Part shown: in pieces, positions 43,323 to 55,419 of the stretch
How positions within the stretch are numbered: position 1 is the stretch's first letter
Layout: each line of letters starts with the position of its first letter
From: Neostapfia colusana
Taxonomy: Eukaryota > Streptophyta > Magnoliopsida > Poales > Poaceae
Length of the DNA stretch: 64,000 nt
Direction of reading: 5' to 3'
Assembly: GCA_030760725.1 (NCBI GenBank)
Contig: JASWHV010000005.1
Location: 96,602,622 to 96,666,621 of the forward strand
Program-made: the position numbers and the translations under genes
Notes under the pieces: model-generated
Told to the model about the DNA's origin: nothing
Seen by the model: the letters and a program-made list of their open reading frames with translations, nothing else
The model's database searches: none

Positions 43323-46300
43323 TGTCACACCCGGTTTTTCCGAAGAAACAACCAAGTGAATATCACATGTATGCCAGGATCATTTTCTCATACATGTGAT
43401 GACAAATAGTGAAGCATCATTTATTACAAGCCAGGTGTCGAATATAAATAAGTCTTACATCGCAAATGTCTCAATGGACACAAATGCTTCATCATAAGTA
43501 AATAAACTAGCAGCGGAATATTATTCTTTAGGGCTCCATCACAGGCGTTGCCCGGGGGTCTTCATGAACCTCAAAAACCTTCCTCGGGTCCAAAATCTTG
43601 GTCATTATACACCACCTCATTATCTTGACCTGAGCAGCAATATAAACCAACAAATATGCAAGGTTGAGTACCAATGGTACTCAGCAAGTGTGGGAAAATT
43701 ATATCATGCATGGCTAGAACAAGGAGAGGTTGAACTCATGGTTAAAGCACTACGCAATTAATACCTATCACCTTAGCTTATTAAGCACCTACATTACTAC
43801 ACAGGTGAAATGGTCCCAATCTCCCATCCCATCATCATAATCCAATAACCATAACATCATTTCCAATGTTAAGCTCCCCGCTTAACTTCCAAAACCATCA
43901 ATCCTCTAATCATGAATAAGTCCAGGCCGCTCTTAACCGTGAGCACGGCTGTCAAGACAGTTTTGACTCTGCAGAGTTTGTACCACTGTACCCACAAGTA
44001 GTGATTTCATCCCCCGTTGCCGGGTGGACTAAAAGAACCTCCATTATGCCAGTGGCTACGTTCCACATTCACACTTCCCAGGTGTGCGGCCAAGAGATCA
44101 CTACAAAGCCTTTACAAAGGGATTCCCGACGAGCGTGGGCCCACTGAGGTTTCACCCCTAACAGCATACAAGAGGCTCCAACCCCGCTGCAGTGGCCCCC
44201 TCTTGAGCCTTGCGGTTCATATGGTAGTCCAGCTGACACCTACTCCCCGCACCATCCAACACACCCATACTACGCCGGGGATACACCTAATTAATTGGCC
44301 AAGCTGCCCCATCTCAGCATGTGGTTGGCACTGTAAAGCCGGGTTACATGCTCCATGAACCGGTCCTTAGGATCCAGGCAAGTACTAAACACAAACCCAA
44401 GTCTCGTGCACCCAGCACACAACCAAAACATCCAACTTGCCTTGATCCCTACCTCTACATAACTCACAATAGCTCATTCAAGAGTATGGTATTATAAACT
44501 GATGATCTCATTTCCCAAATATCCCATTCTAAGCATGGCTAAGCAAATGCATGTAAATAAATGACATGACAAAATAAATCCCAACCCAAGCTACAAGGAA
44601 ACAAGGTAATGCAATTCTAGGGAAACTTTCCTAGCATGGGTTTCATCTTTCATTTGACAAATGCAAATAACTCTATCTACATATCCTAGCATAGGATAAA
44701 AGTGGTCAAGGACACTTGCCTCCTTCTTGCTGCTCTTGAAATGGGTAGTCCTGATCTTGGAAAGGAATAACTTGCTCTTGAACAGGTTCTACTTCATACC
44801 ATCACACATAGCAAAAGAAAAACAACAATCATAAGACATAGTTCACACTTACACTTCATACAAACCACACATTCATATTTATGAAATTCATTCACCATTA
44901 TATGTGTTGTGGTTACTTTGTGTGTTGATCTGTGGCTTGCACACACTTTTATTTATATGTGTATGATTCCTACTTTGGTGTTCATATTTATACTTACATA
45001 CTATATTTATATATATATATGTGTGTATTTCAGTTTTAAATAAATTCCTTATATTAAACTACCAAGTATGTAAGAAAAGTATTTTTCTTCTCCATATGTG
45101 CCTTCATAATTTCTATCAACCCTAAACTGAATTCTTTGTATTTTAAAAACCCCATTTATCATTTACTAGTTGCTATATTTTCAGATTTATATTCCTATGC
45201 ACAATTGTGTATTTTATTATGAAATTAGTAATACACATCATCTAAACAGTATAGGTTCTGGTCCTAAATAATTTAATAACATGTTTTGACCTTGGCCTCT
45301 GATGTAAACTATTTCATAATTATTTTCCCTATTTTTCTATAGCTATTCCTTACTTAAAAATGTGTCCCTATACTAAATAATGTGAATAATAAATGAAACA
45401 GATTCATTTCAGCCCAAAATATATTTTCATCTCACTCCAAAGTTTCCTAAGTACTGAGAAAGTTTTTAATTAATTTTGACAATTATGTTTATCCCACTTT
45501 TTAATTTTTAAACACTAGTTACATATTCAATTTTCTAAATTAAATACTAAACAGGGCTAAAATAATGAATTCACCCCATTACAGGGTCTATAATATTATT
45601 TTCATAATTTCCAGGGGTCTAGCTACACTTATCAGAGGTGTTTTTCCTAATTTCTATTAAGTCCAGGGGCTAAAACTGATTTTTAAATGAATTTACACGA
45701 TTTTCTGGAGTTCCAGGGGCTAGATCTGAAGTTTCCGGGGCTAGCTCTCAATTCCAGAGAACCCCAGGGGGTAGCACGTAAGAATTCCAGTCTTTATAAC
45801 GCGGGGCTGACGTGGACCGTCTGATTTTAAACCGACGGCTGAGATTATAACATCGAACCGGTACGCGGGGTTTTAAAGTCTACCGTGCGATTTAAAATAA
45901 ACGGCACACAAGCGGCCACGTCGCTCTGATCGAGCGCGGGCGGCGCTGCCGGCGGCGCACGGCGGCGGGAAGCGGCGATCTCGCCGGAATCTTTCGGATC
46001 CTCGAGAATTCTGCCTAGAACTGTGATCTTATGGCCTAGATCGGTAGAGGGGAGGTCAGGGATCTCACCTCGGGGGTTTTCTCGAGCTCGGGGGTCCTGG
46101 AAAGTGCTCGGCGGCGAGGTCCGAGGCAAAACCACGGCGAAGCTCGTCGGAGCTGGATTTGCACCGTAAGTCTTCGGGTTTTCTGCACCTGCAAAGTTCC
46201 CCGGAGGCGGTGGATCAAAACTAGCGAGTTAGATCAGAGTTTCCGAGCTTAGATCGGCCAAAATTCACCGGCGAAGTCTCGGTGCTCACCGGAGTGAAAA

Positions 46301-46769
46301 TCGGCGATCGCGTGCGAAAAACTGATCGGATCGGTGGGTTTTATAGCCGGGGGAGGGCGGTGGTTCTGTTGTGATCGAGTTGGAGTCCGCTAGTTCCAGA
46401 ATTCGGCCGCAAAACACGATTTCCCGATCGGTTGCGATCGAGCGCGCGGGAGAGAGTCCGGGGTCGCGGGGTTAGGGATGACAGGCGGGTCCCACATGTC
46501 AGCGAGGGGCAGAGCGGCGCGCGCGGGGGCGGGCTGCGCGGGGGGGGTTAGCTGGGCCGGCTGGGGTTTCGGCCCACTGGCCAGTTTTTTTCTGGCTTTC
46601 CTTTTTCTTTTTCATTTCATTTCTGTTTTGAGTATAATTTGAATTCCAGTTTGAATTTGAATTTTTGCAAAACATGCAATACGTCCAAAAATTTCTAAAT
46701 TCCCCTCTGAACATGGTTTATGGTTCTAAATCAAAATTTGAGTCTTGACTAAAAATTTGGGGTGTTACA
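43323..46769 (-). repeat. TEK-1 5' LTR
   Basis: 3447 bp, matching 34059-37507 except for two fewer bases in the AT repeat near 45010. TATA box at 46339-46345. CTCAGCAAG at 43680-43688. Confidence 0.97.
46339..46345 (-). promoter_or_regulatory. TATA box in TEK-1 5' LTR
   Basis: TATAAAA on the minus strand; the promoter expected to drive the genomic RNA of the element. Confidence 0.6.
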
Positions 46770-46774
46770 CGTGG

Positions 46775-49700
46775 CCATATGCAACGAGATTGCCCCAGCA
46801 AACGGGCGATCATTGCCACTTCTGATGGTGGGTATGTTGGTGCTTCTTATATTGAAGATGAAAATATTATTGCAACTAACATTTCAGGTTCGGATGATGG
46901 TGCTGAGGAGGTTCTTGGTACATCTGCGACAAACAACTATAGGACTTTGATTGTGCAGTGAGCTTTGAGTGCCACGGTTCGAGAGGACGACAACCGCCAA
47001 CGTCACAACCTTTTCAACACGTTTCTCGTCGTCAAGGACTGCTGTGTACATACCATCATTGATGGTGGTAGCTGCAACAATTTGGTGAATGTTGAGGTAG
47101 TCAAGAAGCTTGGCTTGATCACACGGGAGCATCCCCACCCTTATCACATTCAGTGGTTTAACAACAATGGTAAGGTTAAGGTAACACAAACAGCAAGGAT
47201 ACATTTTTCCATTGGTTCTTATCATTATTTTGCTGATTTTGATGTGGTACCTATGGATGCTTGTTCTCTTCTGTTGGGATGTCCTTGGGAGTTTGATACT
47301 GATGCTATTCACCATGGTCGATCTAATAAGTATACTCTCATGCATAAGGGCAAGAAAATTGTGTTGCTTCCTATGAGTCCCACTGAAATTGTACAATTTG
47401 AGCAGGAGAAAAAGAATAATGCTAAGAAAAAGGGTGTTTTCAATTCTGAAATTCAGCAACCTATTAAGTTGAAAAATCCTATTTTGCTTGCAACTAAATC
47501 TGATCTTGATGATTTATATGCCTCTAATGGAACTTGCTATGCTTTAGTGTGCAAACATGCTTTATATTCCATTGAGGATACATCCATTGTCTTGCCACCT
47601 GCTGTTGCTAACCTTCTGCAGGAATATATGGATGTTTTTCCATCAGAGATACCCCCTGGATTACCACCTGTGCGAGGCATTGAGCACAAGATTGATTTGG
47701 TTCCAGGGGCGAGCTTGCCAAACCGTGCTGCCTACAGGACCAACCCTGACGAGACTAAGGAAATTCAGCGGCAAGTCCAAGATCTTCTGGATCGCGGGTA
47801 CATTCGTGAGAGCCTTAGTCCTTGTTCTGTTGGTTCCAAAAAAAGATGGCACTTGGCGCATGTGTGTTGATTGTAGAGCCATCAATAACATTACCATTCG
47901 TTATCGCTATCCTATTTTTAGATTGGATGACATGCTTGATGAGTTGAGTGATGCTGTTATTTTCTCCAAGATTGATTTGCGTAGTGGGTATCATCCGATT
48001 CGTATGGCTTTAGGTGATGAATGGGAAACTGCTTTTAAAACTAAATTCGGACTTTATGAATGGTTAGTCATGCCATTTGGTTTAACTAATGCGCCCAGCA
48101 CTTTCATGAGGTTGATGAATGAGGTTTACGTGCTTTCATTGGTAAATTTGTGGTGGTTTACTTTGATGATATCCTTATTTACAGCAAGTCATATGATGAG
48201 CATCTTGAACATTTGCGTGCTGTTTTTAATGTCTTGTGCGATGCACGTTTATATGGTAACCTTGAGAAGTGCACCTTTTGCACCGATCGTGTGCTTTTTC
48301 TTGGGTATGTTGTTACTTCGCAGGGCATTGAGGTGGACGAGGCAAAGATTGTTGCCATCACGAGCTGGCCACTTCCGACTACGGTCACACAGGTTCGGAG
48401 TTTTCTTGGTCTCGCAGGTTTCTACCGGTGTTTCGTGCGGGATTTCAGCACCATTGCGGCACCTCTCCACGAGTTGACAAAGCATGGAGTGCCGTTTCGA
48501 TGGGGACCAGCACAACAGCAAGCTTTTGATGTTCTCAAGTCGAAGCTCACACAAGCACCATTGCTGCAACTTCCTGATTTTGAGAAGGCCTTCGAGCTTG
48601 AATGTGACGCGATCGACATTGGCATTGGAGGAGTGCTAATTCAAGGAGGTAAACCTGTTGCCTTCTTTAGTGAAAAATTGCATGGGCCTTCGCTGAATTA
48701 TTCTACATATGACAAATAACTTTATGCTTTAGTGCGTGTCTTGCAAACTTGACAACATTACCTATGGTCTAAAGAATTTGTCATACATTCAGATCATGAG
48801 TCTTTGAAGTATCTTAAAGGACAAGCTAATCTGAACAAACGTCATGCTAAATGGGTTGAGTTCATAGAATCATTTCCTTACATCATTAAACATAAGAAAG
48901 GGAAAGACAATGTGATTGCCGATGCTTTATCTAGACGTTATACCATACTATGCCAACTTTCTCATAAAATCTTTGGTTTGGAAACCATAAAGAGGTTATA
49001 TGCTACTGATTTGGACTTCAAAGATGCCTTTGAAAATTGTAGAGAGGGAAGAACGTGGCAAAAATTCCTGCTGCGTGAAGGCCTTCTCTACCGTGCTAAC
49101 AAGCTGTGTGTTCCAGCTAGCTCCGTTCGTCTTTTGTGGTTGCAGGAAGCGCATGGAGGTGGTTTGATGGGACATTTTGGTGTTAAAAAGACAGAGGATG
49201 TGCTGGCCGCTCACTTCTTTTGGCCACGAATGAGGCGTGATGTGGAGCGCTACGTTTCACGTTGCACGACATGCAACAAAGCTAAGTCTCAACTTAACCC
49301 ACATGGTCTTTATATGCCTCTTCCGGTTCCTAGTGCACCTTGGGAGGATATTTCAATTGACTTTGTTTTAGGATTGCCTAGAACAAAGAGGGGGAGGGAT
49401 AGTGTCTTTGTGGTTGTTGATCGTTTCTCTAAAATGGCTCATTTTATACCCTGCCACAAGACCGATAATGTTTCACATGTTTCTGATTTGTTCTTTAATG
49501 AGGTTGTGCATTTGCATGGTGTTCCCAATACTATTGTTTCTAATAGGGGTGCTAAGTTTTTTAGTCACTTTTGGAGAACTTTATGGTATAAATTGGGAAC
49601 AAAGTTGCTATTTTCTACTACTTGTCATCCACAAACTGATGGGCAAAAGGAGGTAGTTAATCGTACTTTATCTACTATGTTGCGGGCTGTTTTGAAAGAC

Positions 49701-50579
49701 AATTTGAGGTTGTGGGAGGAGTGTTTGCCACATATTGAGTTTGCTTATAACAGGTCTATTCACTCCACAACCAAGTTAAGTTCGTTTATGGTAGTCTATG
49801 GTTTCAATCCTCGTGCTCCAATTGATTTGCTACCTTTACCACATACTGAAATTGTGAACTTAGATGCTACACAACGTTATGAATTTATTCTTAAGTTGCA
49901 TGAAACTACTAAGTTACAAATTGAAAAAATGAATGAAAAGTATCGCATTGCTGCTAGTAAAGGTAGGAAGGAGGTAAAATTGGAACCCGGTGATTTGGTG
50001 TGGGTTCATTTGAGAAAAGATAGGTTCCCGGATTTTAGGAAGTCCAAACTCATGCCAGGTGCTGCTAGACCTTTTAAGGTTCTTGAGAAGATAAATGACA
50101 ATGCATATAAACTTGAGTTACCTCCCGAGTTTGGGGTTAGTCCCACATTTAATATTTCAGATTTGAAGCCATACTTGGGAGAAGAAGATGAGCTTGAGTC
50201 GAGGACGACTCCAATGCAAGAGGGGGCGGATGATGTGGACATCACTCATGCAGATATACAGAACACTCACATGGTAGACATGCAAGGTCCAATTACTAGA
50301 GCTCGAGCACGACAATTGAATTTAGAGGTGAGCTCGTTCCTGAACAGTTCTTTATATGTGAATTTTGAGAGTATGTTGCTACCTAATGCATTAATTATGA
50401 TTAGGAACCATGGAGAGGACATGGAGATACATGGAGAGGGGTTTGGAGGCGTGGAGGACAAGAAAATACGCCAACAAGAAGTTAGAGACCGAGCCCAACT
50501 CAAACTCGAGTCCAACTCGGGCCCAGGAGCAGTCCACCTTAAAATGGATGCACAGGAGGCATACGGACTCTGTTTTTGA
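46775..50579 (+). pseudogene. pol: CRM-B gag end, protease, RT, RNase H, integrase; broken
   Basis: Resumes in the zinc knuckle (HMQRDCPSK), then protease (TIIDGGSCNNLV, PWEFDTDAIHHG), RT (GTWRMCVDCRAINN, YFDDILIYSK near 48156), RNase H (ELECDAID, HSDHESLKYL) and integrase (CTTCNKAK, SIDFVLGLP, TDGQKEVVNR). The C-terminal domain (GDLVWVHLRKDRFPD, FNISDLKPYLGEED) then runs on 349 nt into the 3' LTR to 50579. Breaks: TGA 46959-46961, frameshifts near 47830 and 48125, TAA 48717-48719, TGA 48750-48752. The second integrase Asp is lost (VSNRGAKF where CRM-A has VSDRDAKF). The stretch from 48804 to 50579 is open. No chromodomain of the TEK-1 type. Confidence 0.9.
50218..50230 (+). other. Polypurine tract of CRM-B
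   Basis: AAGAGGGGGCGGA directly before the 3' LTR; it has a C where CRM-A has A, and lies inside the pol frame. Confidence 0.75.
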
Positions 50580-51147
50580 CGTTCTACATATGCACGGAAA
50601 GCTGAGAGGATAAACTTTCCAATGGAACTGGACCCACATCAAAATTCCCTCAGAGTCGACGGGAAACATCAAAACAATATAAAGTTTAGAGTCTGTCAGG
50701 GTGTTGCATCACCTAGTTGGGCCATTGGGCCTTGTATCGAGTCCAAGTCCATTATGTACGTGTCTTAGGGTTAGGTCACGACCCCAGCACCCCCTGATCG
50801 TCCTCCACCTCCTTTATACCCCCTATCCGCCGTCACAAACAGCTGGGTTTTGCTTAGTTACAATCTGTCATTGAACAGTGTCACCGATCATCGGTTGTGA
50901 GACCCCAAATTCGTGATCAATTCAGTTTTGATTGCAACTTCTCTGTTCTTGCTTGTGTTCTTGATTGCACTTGCAGGGATAAGCCTTCGTGGCGAGGTCA
51001 TTTGTGTGACATGGGTGATAACCAACGGAGCAGTGGTGTAGTGATTGCGGGTTTCGTTTGTTCGGAGCCTTGGATCATCAACTTCGAGATCTCCACCCAA
51101 TCAAGTTTACCCTACCTCTCGGAAGATCGGGACTCATCCTCCTATCA
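50231..51147 (+). repeat. CRM-B 3' LTR
   Basis: 917 bp, TGATGTGGACATC to CCTCCTATCA, homologous to 30387-31286. It includes the last 349 nt of the pol frame and keeps GCACTTGCAGGGATAAGCC near 50967, which the 5' LTR has lost. Confidence 0.9.
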
Positions 51148-51440
51148 CCCTGTAGCCGATGTATATGTGGTAATGCAAGGGTGAGTACATGTCGTACTCA
51201 GTAAGTGCGGGAAAAATATGACATGTAGCTAACATCAATATAGAAAATAAAGTGGTTCACTGCAGCAAGCAAATTTTATTTCACAAACATGGTGAAGACA
51301 GAAACTATTTCTAGGTGAGTTAAGTCCCATCATAACCAAATTAATCATCAACATTCCTTCATCATAATTCACCATATATCATATCTCAACCAGCCATTAA
51401 TCTTTCTCAAGTTCATATCATACTCATAATTATTCATGCA
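51148..51440 (-). repeat. TEK-2 LTR fragment, right of CRM-B
   Basis: Continues 30082-30386: its first 290 bp correspond, inverted, to about 56150-56450 of the TEK-2 LTR (AAGGGTGAGTACATGTCGTA). It is more diverged toward 51440, where the LINE tail begins. Confidence 0.7.
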
Positions 51441-51502
51441 ACAACAACAACAACCAAGCCTTTATCCCAAGCATGTTAGGGTCGGGTAGACATGAAACCC
51501 AA

Positions 51503-51505
<3 letters not shown>

Positions 51506-51548
<43 letters not shown>
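51506..51548. repeat. AT dinucleotide microsatellite
   Basis: About 21 TA units, in the LINE 3' region. Confidence 0.95.
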
Positions 51549-51556
<8 letters not shown>

Positions 51557-51719
51557 TCAATGAACTAAAAGAGAGGAAGAGATATAAGAACAATAAGGAA
51601 AAAAAGAAAAAACAAGACTAAGATTTTGGCACTTGAATTGCTACTTTCCATGTGGTCCTATCATGAACTAAGTCTTTGGATACAATCCAATCTCTCAAAT
51701 CTCGTTTTACCGCCTCCTC

Positions 51720-53509
51720 TCAGGTCAACCTTGGTCGTCCTCTACCCCTCGTAATATTTTCTCTACCTCTTAAAATCCCACTGTTAATCGGTGCTTCTGG
51801 AGGTCTCTGCTGGATATGTCCAAACCACCTTATTCGATGTTGGACTAACCTCTCTTCAATCGGTGCCACCCCTACCCTATCATGAATCGCCTCATTCCTT
51901 ATTCGGTCTCTTCTCGTGTGCCCGCACATCCACCGTAGCATGCACATCTCTGCGACACTCATTTGTTGGGCATGTTGTCGTTTAGTTGGCCAACATTCCA
52001 CCCCATAATGCATCGCGGGGCTGATCACCGTCCTACAGAACTTCCCTTTTAGCTTTTGTGGGATTCCATAGGATTCCAGAGGCTTGTCGCCATTTCATCC
52101 ACCCTACCTTGATCCTGTGGCAAACATCCTCATAAATATCGCCATTGCTTTGTAACATTGATCCTATGTATCGGAAAAAGTAACTTCTAGGTACTATTTG
52201 TCCTTGTAGACTAACATTTCCCTCTTCACGACCAACACCACTAAAGTCGCACCTCATATACTTGGTGTTGGTCCTACTAAGTCTAAACCCCTTGGACTCT
52301 AAGGTTTGTCTTCATAACTCTAATTTCTTATCAACACCATCCCTAGTTTCATCTACCAGCACTACATAATCGGAAAAGACCATGCACCAAGGGATATCCC
52401 CTTGTATATCCTTCGACAACTCATCCATCACCAAGGAAAAGATGTATGGGCTCAAAGCTAATCCTTGATGTAGTCCTACCATGATAGGAAATGCATCAGT
52501 CTCACAAACACTTACGAGCACACTTGTCCTAACATTACTGTACATATCCTTGATAAGGGTAATGTACTTTGTTAGCACTTTATGTTTCTCTAGTGCCCAC
52601 CACATGACTGACCTTGGTATCTTGTCGTACGCCTTCTCCAAGTCAATGAACACCATGTGCAAGTCCTTCTTCTGCTCCCTATATCTCTCCATAAGCTGAT
52701 GAAGCAAGAAAATCGTCTCCATTATAGACCTCCCAGGCATAAAATCAAACTGGTTTTTAGTGACATTGGTCACTTTGCTCAGGCGGTGTTCAATCACTCT
52801 CTACCAAAGCTTCATAGTATGACTCATAAGGTTAATCCCTCGATAATTAGTTCAACTTTGAATATCTCCTTTATTTTTGAAGATAGGTACTAATATACTT
52901 TTCCTCCATTCTTCAGGCATCTTGTTTGATTGAAAAATGTGGTTGAATAGCTTTGTGAGCCATACTATTGCCACGTCCCAAAGGAATCTCCACACCTCAA
53001 TAGGAACATCATCAGGGCCGAGGGCCTTTCCCCCTTTCATCCTTTTTAAGGCCTCCTCAACCTCAAACTCTTGTGTCCTCTGCGCGAACCGCCTGTTGGA
53101 GTCATCAAAGGAGTCATCCAACTCAACCATAGTGCTCCCATTCCCATCATTGAATAGCCCATTAAAGTAATCCTACCATCTATTCTTCATCTCTTCATCC
53201 TTCACTAGAATACGGTCAGTCTCGTTTTTGATGCATTTCACTTGATTGAAATCCCACATCTTTCTCTCGTGGATTTTTGCTATCATGTATATGTCCTTTT
53301 GACTTTCTTTTGTCTCTAGTCTCTCATATAACTCATCTTAGGCCTTTCCTCTTGCCTTACTCACAGCCCGCCCTGCATTTTTCTTGGCCTCTTTGTACTT
53401 AAGCATGTTGCTTGAGCTTCTATCATTATGCCAACTCTTGTAACACTCCTTCTCCTTAATGGCCTTTTGTACATCCTGATTCCACCACCAAGTGTCTTTA
53501 TCTACAAGT
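51720..53509 (-). pseudogene. RTE reverse transcriptase, broken
   Basis: From 53509 the minus strand reads the region before RT (DKDTWWWNQDVQKAIKEK), then VEEALKRMKGGKALGPDD, MPEEWRKSILVPIFKNKGD, FMPGRSIMETIFLLHQL, MVFIDLEKAYDKIPR and GLHQGLALSPYIFSLVMDEL. After RT come RYMRCDF-type sequence and the RTE C-terminal domain (AEMCMLRWMCGHTRRDRIRN, RIRWFGHIQQRP). The catalytic FADD motif reads FSDY, so one Asp is lost. In-frame stops occur near 53340, 53170, 52850, 52800 and 52310, with a frameshift near 52030. Dead copy. Confidence 0.85.
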
Positions 53510-53605
53510 CACTACAGGAATCGTGATAATAGACGACGGCCACAAACCGTCGTCTATAAGGCCCAAACCGCCATCTATAGCTTATTGACGATGGTATACG
53601 CTTAT
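53510..53605 (+). mobile_element. CACTA-2: short terminal fragment
   Basis: CACTACAGGAATCGTG followed by TAGACGACGG repeats, closely matching the CACTA-1 end at 28003 in the same orientation. It is cut at about 53605 by CRM-C sequence. The preceding AGT may be one target-site copy. Confidence 0.75.
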
Positions 53606-55419
53606 ATGTATGTGGCACACAAGTTAGTAACAGATAGCAATGCTGAATAAGTGTCCAAAGAATTTCACCTAGTTGCTGGCCTAAGAATGTATTAAAACAG
53701 TTGTCGCAACAAGCAAGGGCAAGGATGAATGATGATGAACAACAAGGATAATATCAGCAATGTAAAAGCCCAATAAAAGGGACTTGCAAATACTTTTCTT
53801 CACCTCACAACACCACAGTTTGTATTGTGGATATCTTGGGAGATATTGTAAAGAGCAAGTAACCTCCATCAAAAGAGTGATTAGAGGGGAAAGCCTTCAT
53901 TTTCACAAAGTGGGATTTGGACACATGAACATGAGAGGTTGAGCTCACTCCTAGAACTTAAAAGTCTTGGGAGGGTTCAAGCCAAGTTTCATGCAAATCC
54001 AACACTTTTTGAGGCACTTTTGGGAGTATTTGAAAAAGAGGCCAATTTGAATGTAAATTCAAATTGCAGCAACTTTCATCACTCAAATTCAAAAGTTAGC
54101 TTCATACTCAAACTCAACACATTTTTCTGAGTAAGCCCACCAATTTTCATCCTCATTGGAGTTCATCTTGTCAAGAGCTAAATTTGCAAGAATTCAAAAC
54201 TGAATTTGAATTTCAGTTTAAACATTCAGCAAATTTAGCCAAACACAGTTCAAATTTGAGGATTCAAATTTAAACAAAGACTTGGGGGCTAAGTCTCCCA
54301 TTCAATGTTCAGTAGCTGGGATATTTACAAAAGAAAGGGGGAGAAAGAATTAGAGGGGAGAAGAGGGCCCACTGGTCAGCCACCCAGGAATCAAACCGAC
54401 TCAGGCACGAGGTCGAACACCCCTGCGGGCGACAACGAACGGGGTCGTCGACCCCGTCCCAACGCGTCCACCGCACGGTGAAAGCGCGGAGTCACCACGC
54501 CAGCGCGACGCTCGCTCGGCTGTTTTCACGGTGCCCCGGCTGCCCCAGCGTTCCCCCTCCCACAATCGCCTTCGCGCGCAAATCTGTTCCTCGCCGCTCT
54601 CTGGTCGCCGGGGTCCGAGCAACCCAGGCACTCTCGTGCCCGACAAGCAACACAAGAAAGAACCGCCTCGAGGTACTGATCACCACCATACTGACCTCAC
54701 CCTCTCTCTCGCACGGTTGGCAAAGAATTTGGGGGATTTGTGTGTCGGGGTGTTTAGAACCGAACCAGGCAAAATCCAGAAATTCGTAAACCAGCAACCA
54801 GACTCAACCTTAGACACGAACTCAGAACTACGGACTCCGAAACTAAATTGTGCAAAAGGTTGAGAGGGGGTTGTAGGTCAGGGAAACTAAAGTTTTTTTT
54901 GTGGCTTTTTGTGGACGATGGGTCTGAAACAAAATAAATCTAAAGGGCGCACAAGTATACCTTACGGTGAACCTGGAAATCTGATACCAATTGATAGGAG
55001 GATGAGTCCCGATCTTCCGAAAGGTAGGGTAAAATTGATTGGGTGGAGATCTTGACGTCGATGATCCAAGGCTCCAAACAAACGAAACCCCGCAATCACT
55101 ACACCACTGCTCCGTTGGTTATCACCCGTGTCACACGAATGACCTCGCCACGAAGGCTTATCCCTGCAAGCGCAATCAAGAACACAAGCAAGAACAAAGA
55201 AGTTGCAATCAAAACTGAATTGATCACGAATTTGGGGTCTCACAACCGATGATCGGCGACACTGTTCAATGACAGATTGTAACTAAGCAAAACCCAGCTG
55301 TTTGTGACGGTGGCTAGGGGGTATAAAGGAGGTGGAGGACGACCAGGGGGGTGCTGGGGTCGTGACTTAACACTAAGACACGTACATAATGGACTTGGAC
55401 TCGATACAAGGCCCAATTT
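53606..55419 (-). mobile_element. CRM-C: inverted CRM fragment (leader plus LTR part)
   Basis: Reverse complement of about 30887-32673 of CRM-B. On the minus strand: an LTR part (55419-54992, 5' half missing), a primer site (TGGTATCAG, 54989-54981), then the leader with the same passenger Tekay LTR piece (LTR-like start TGTAAAAGCCC at 53761). Very similar to CRM-B over the compared parts. It keeps the short segment missing from the CRM-B 5' LTR, so it is not a copy made after that deletion. No coding region remains. Open frames here are LTR and leader noise. Confidence 0.85.

Larger units (their letters stand above)
34059..46769 (-). mobile_element. TEK-1: full-length, young Tekay-type chromovirus
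   Basis: 12,711 bp with perfect target duplications CGTGG (34054-34058, 46770-46774). Minus-strand order: 5' LTR 46769-43323, PBS 43318, extra ORF 43104-42325, gag-pol 42022-37553, PPT, 3' LTR 37507-34059. The only LTR difference I found is two extra bases in an AT microsatellite in the left LTR. Gag-pol is uninterrupted. It is the youngest insertion in its stack, and a solo LTR of the same family lies at 7749-11186. Confidence 0.97.
30387..51147 (+). mobile_element. CRM-B: complete-length CRM-type Gypsy element, split by TEK-1
   Basis: 5' LTR 30387-31286, PBS, long leader, gag 32911-34058, then TEK-1 (34059-46769), then the gag end and pol 46775-50579, PPT and 3' LTR 50231-51147. Without TEK-1 it is about 8.0 kb. 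Flanking bases are CCCTA (30382-30386) and CCCTG (51148-51152), a target duplication with one change. The two LTRs differ by roughly 3 percent in the parts compared by eye. All coding parts carry stops. It inserted into a minus-oriented TEK-2 LTR. Confidence 0.9.
51441..53509 (-). mobile_element. RTE-type LINE, 5'-truncated
   Basis: Minus orientation. The 3' end is a GTT repeat, seen on the plus strand as CAACAACAACAACAACC, preceded by GGGATAAAGGCTTG. This tail is characteristic of plant RTE elements. The endonuclease and 5' end are absent. At 53509 it abuts a CACTA terminus, so either 5' truncation or the CACTA insertion set this edge. An AT microsatellite (51506-51548) lies near the tail. 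No target duplication is recognisable. Confidence 0.8.

Noticed and set aside
28003..53605. CACTA-1 and CACTA-2 as two ends of one transposon
   Set aside because: Both show the same terminus in the same orientation. Two ends of one element must be inverted.
30887..55419. A single giant foldback transposon with 1.8-kb arms
   Set aside because: The arms are internal parts of CRM elements (LTR plus leader) with no shared terminal target duplication, and the interval has its own independently bounded elements.
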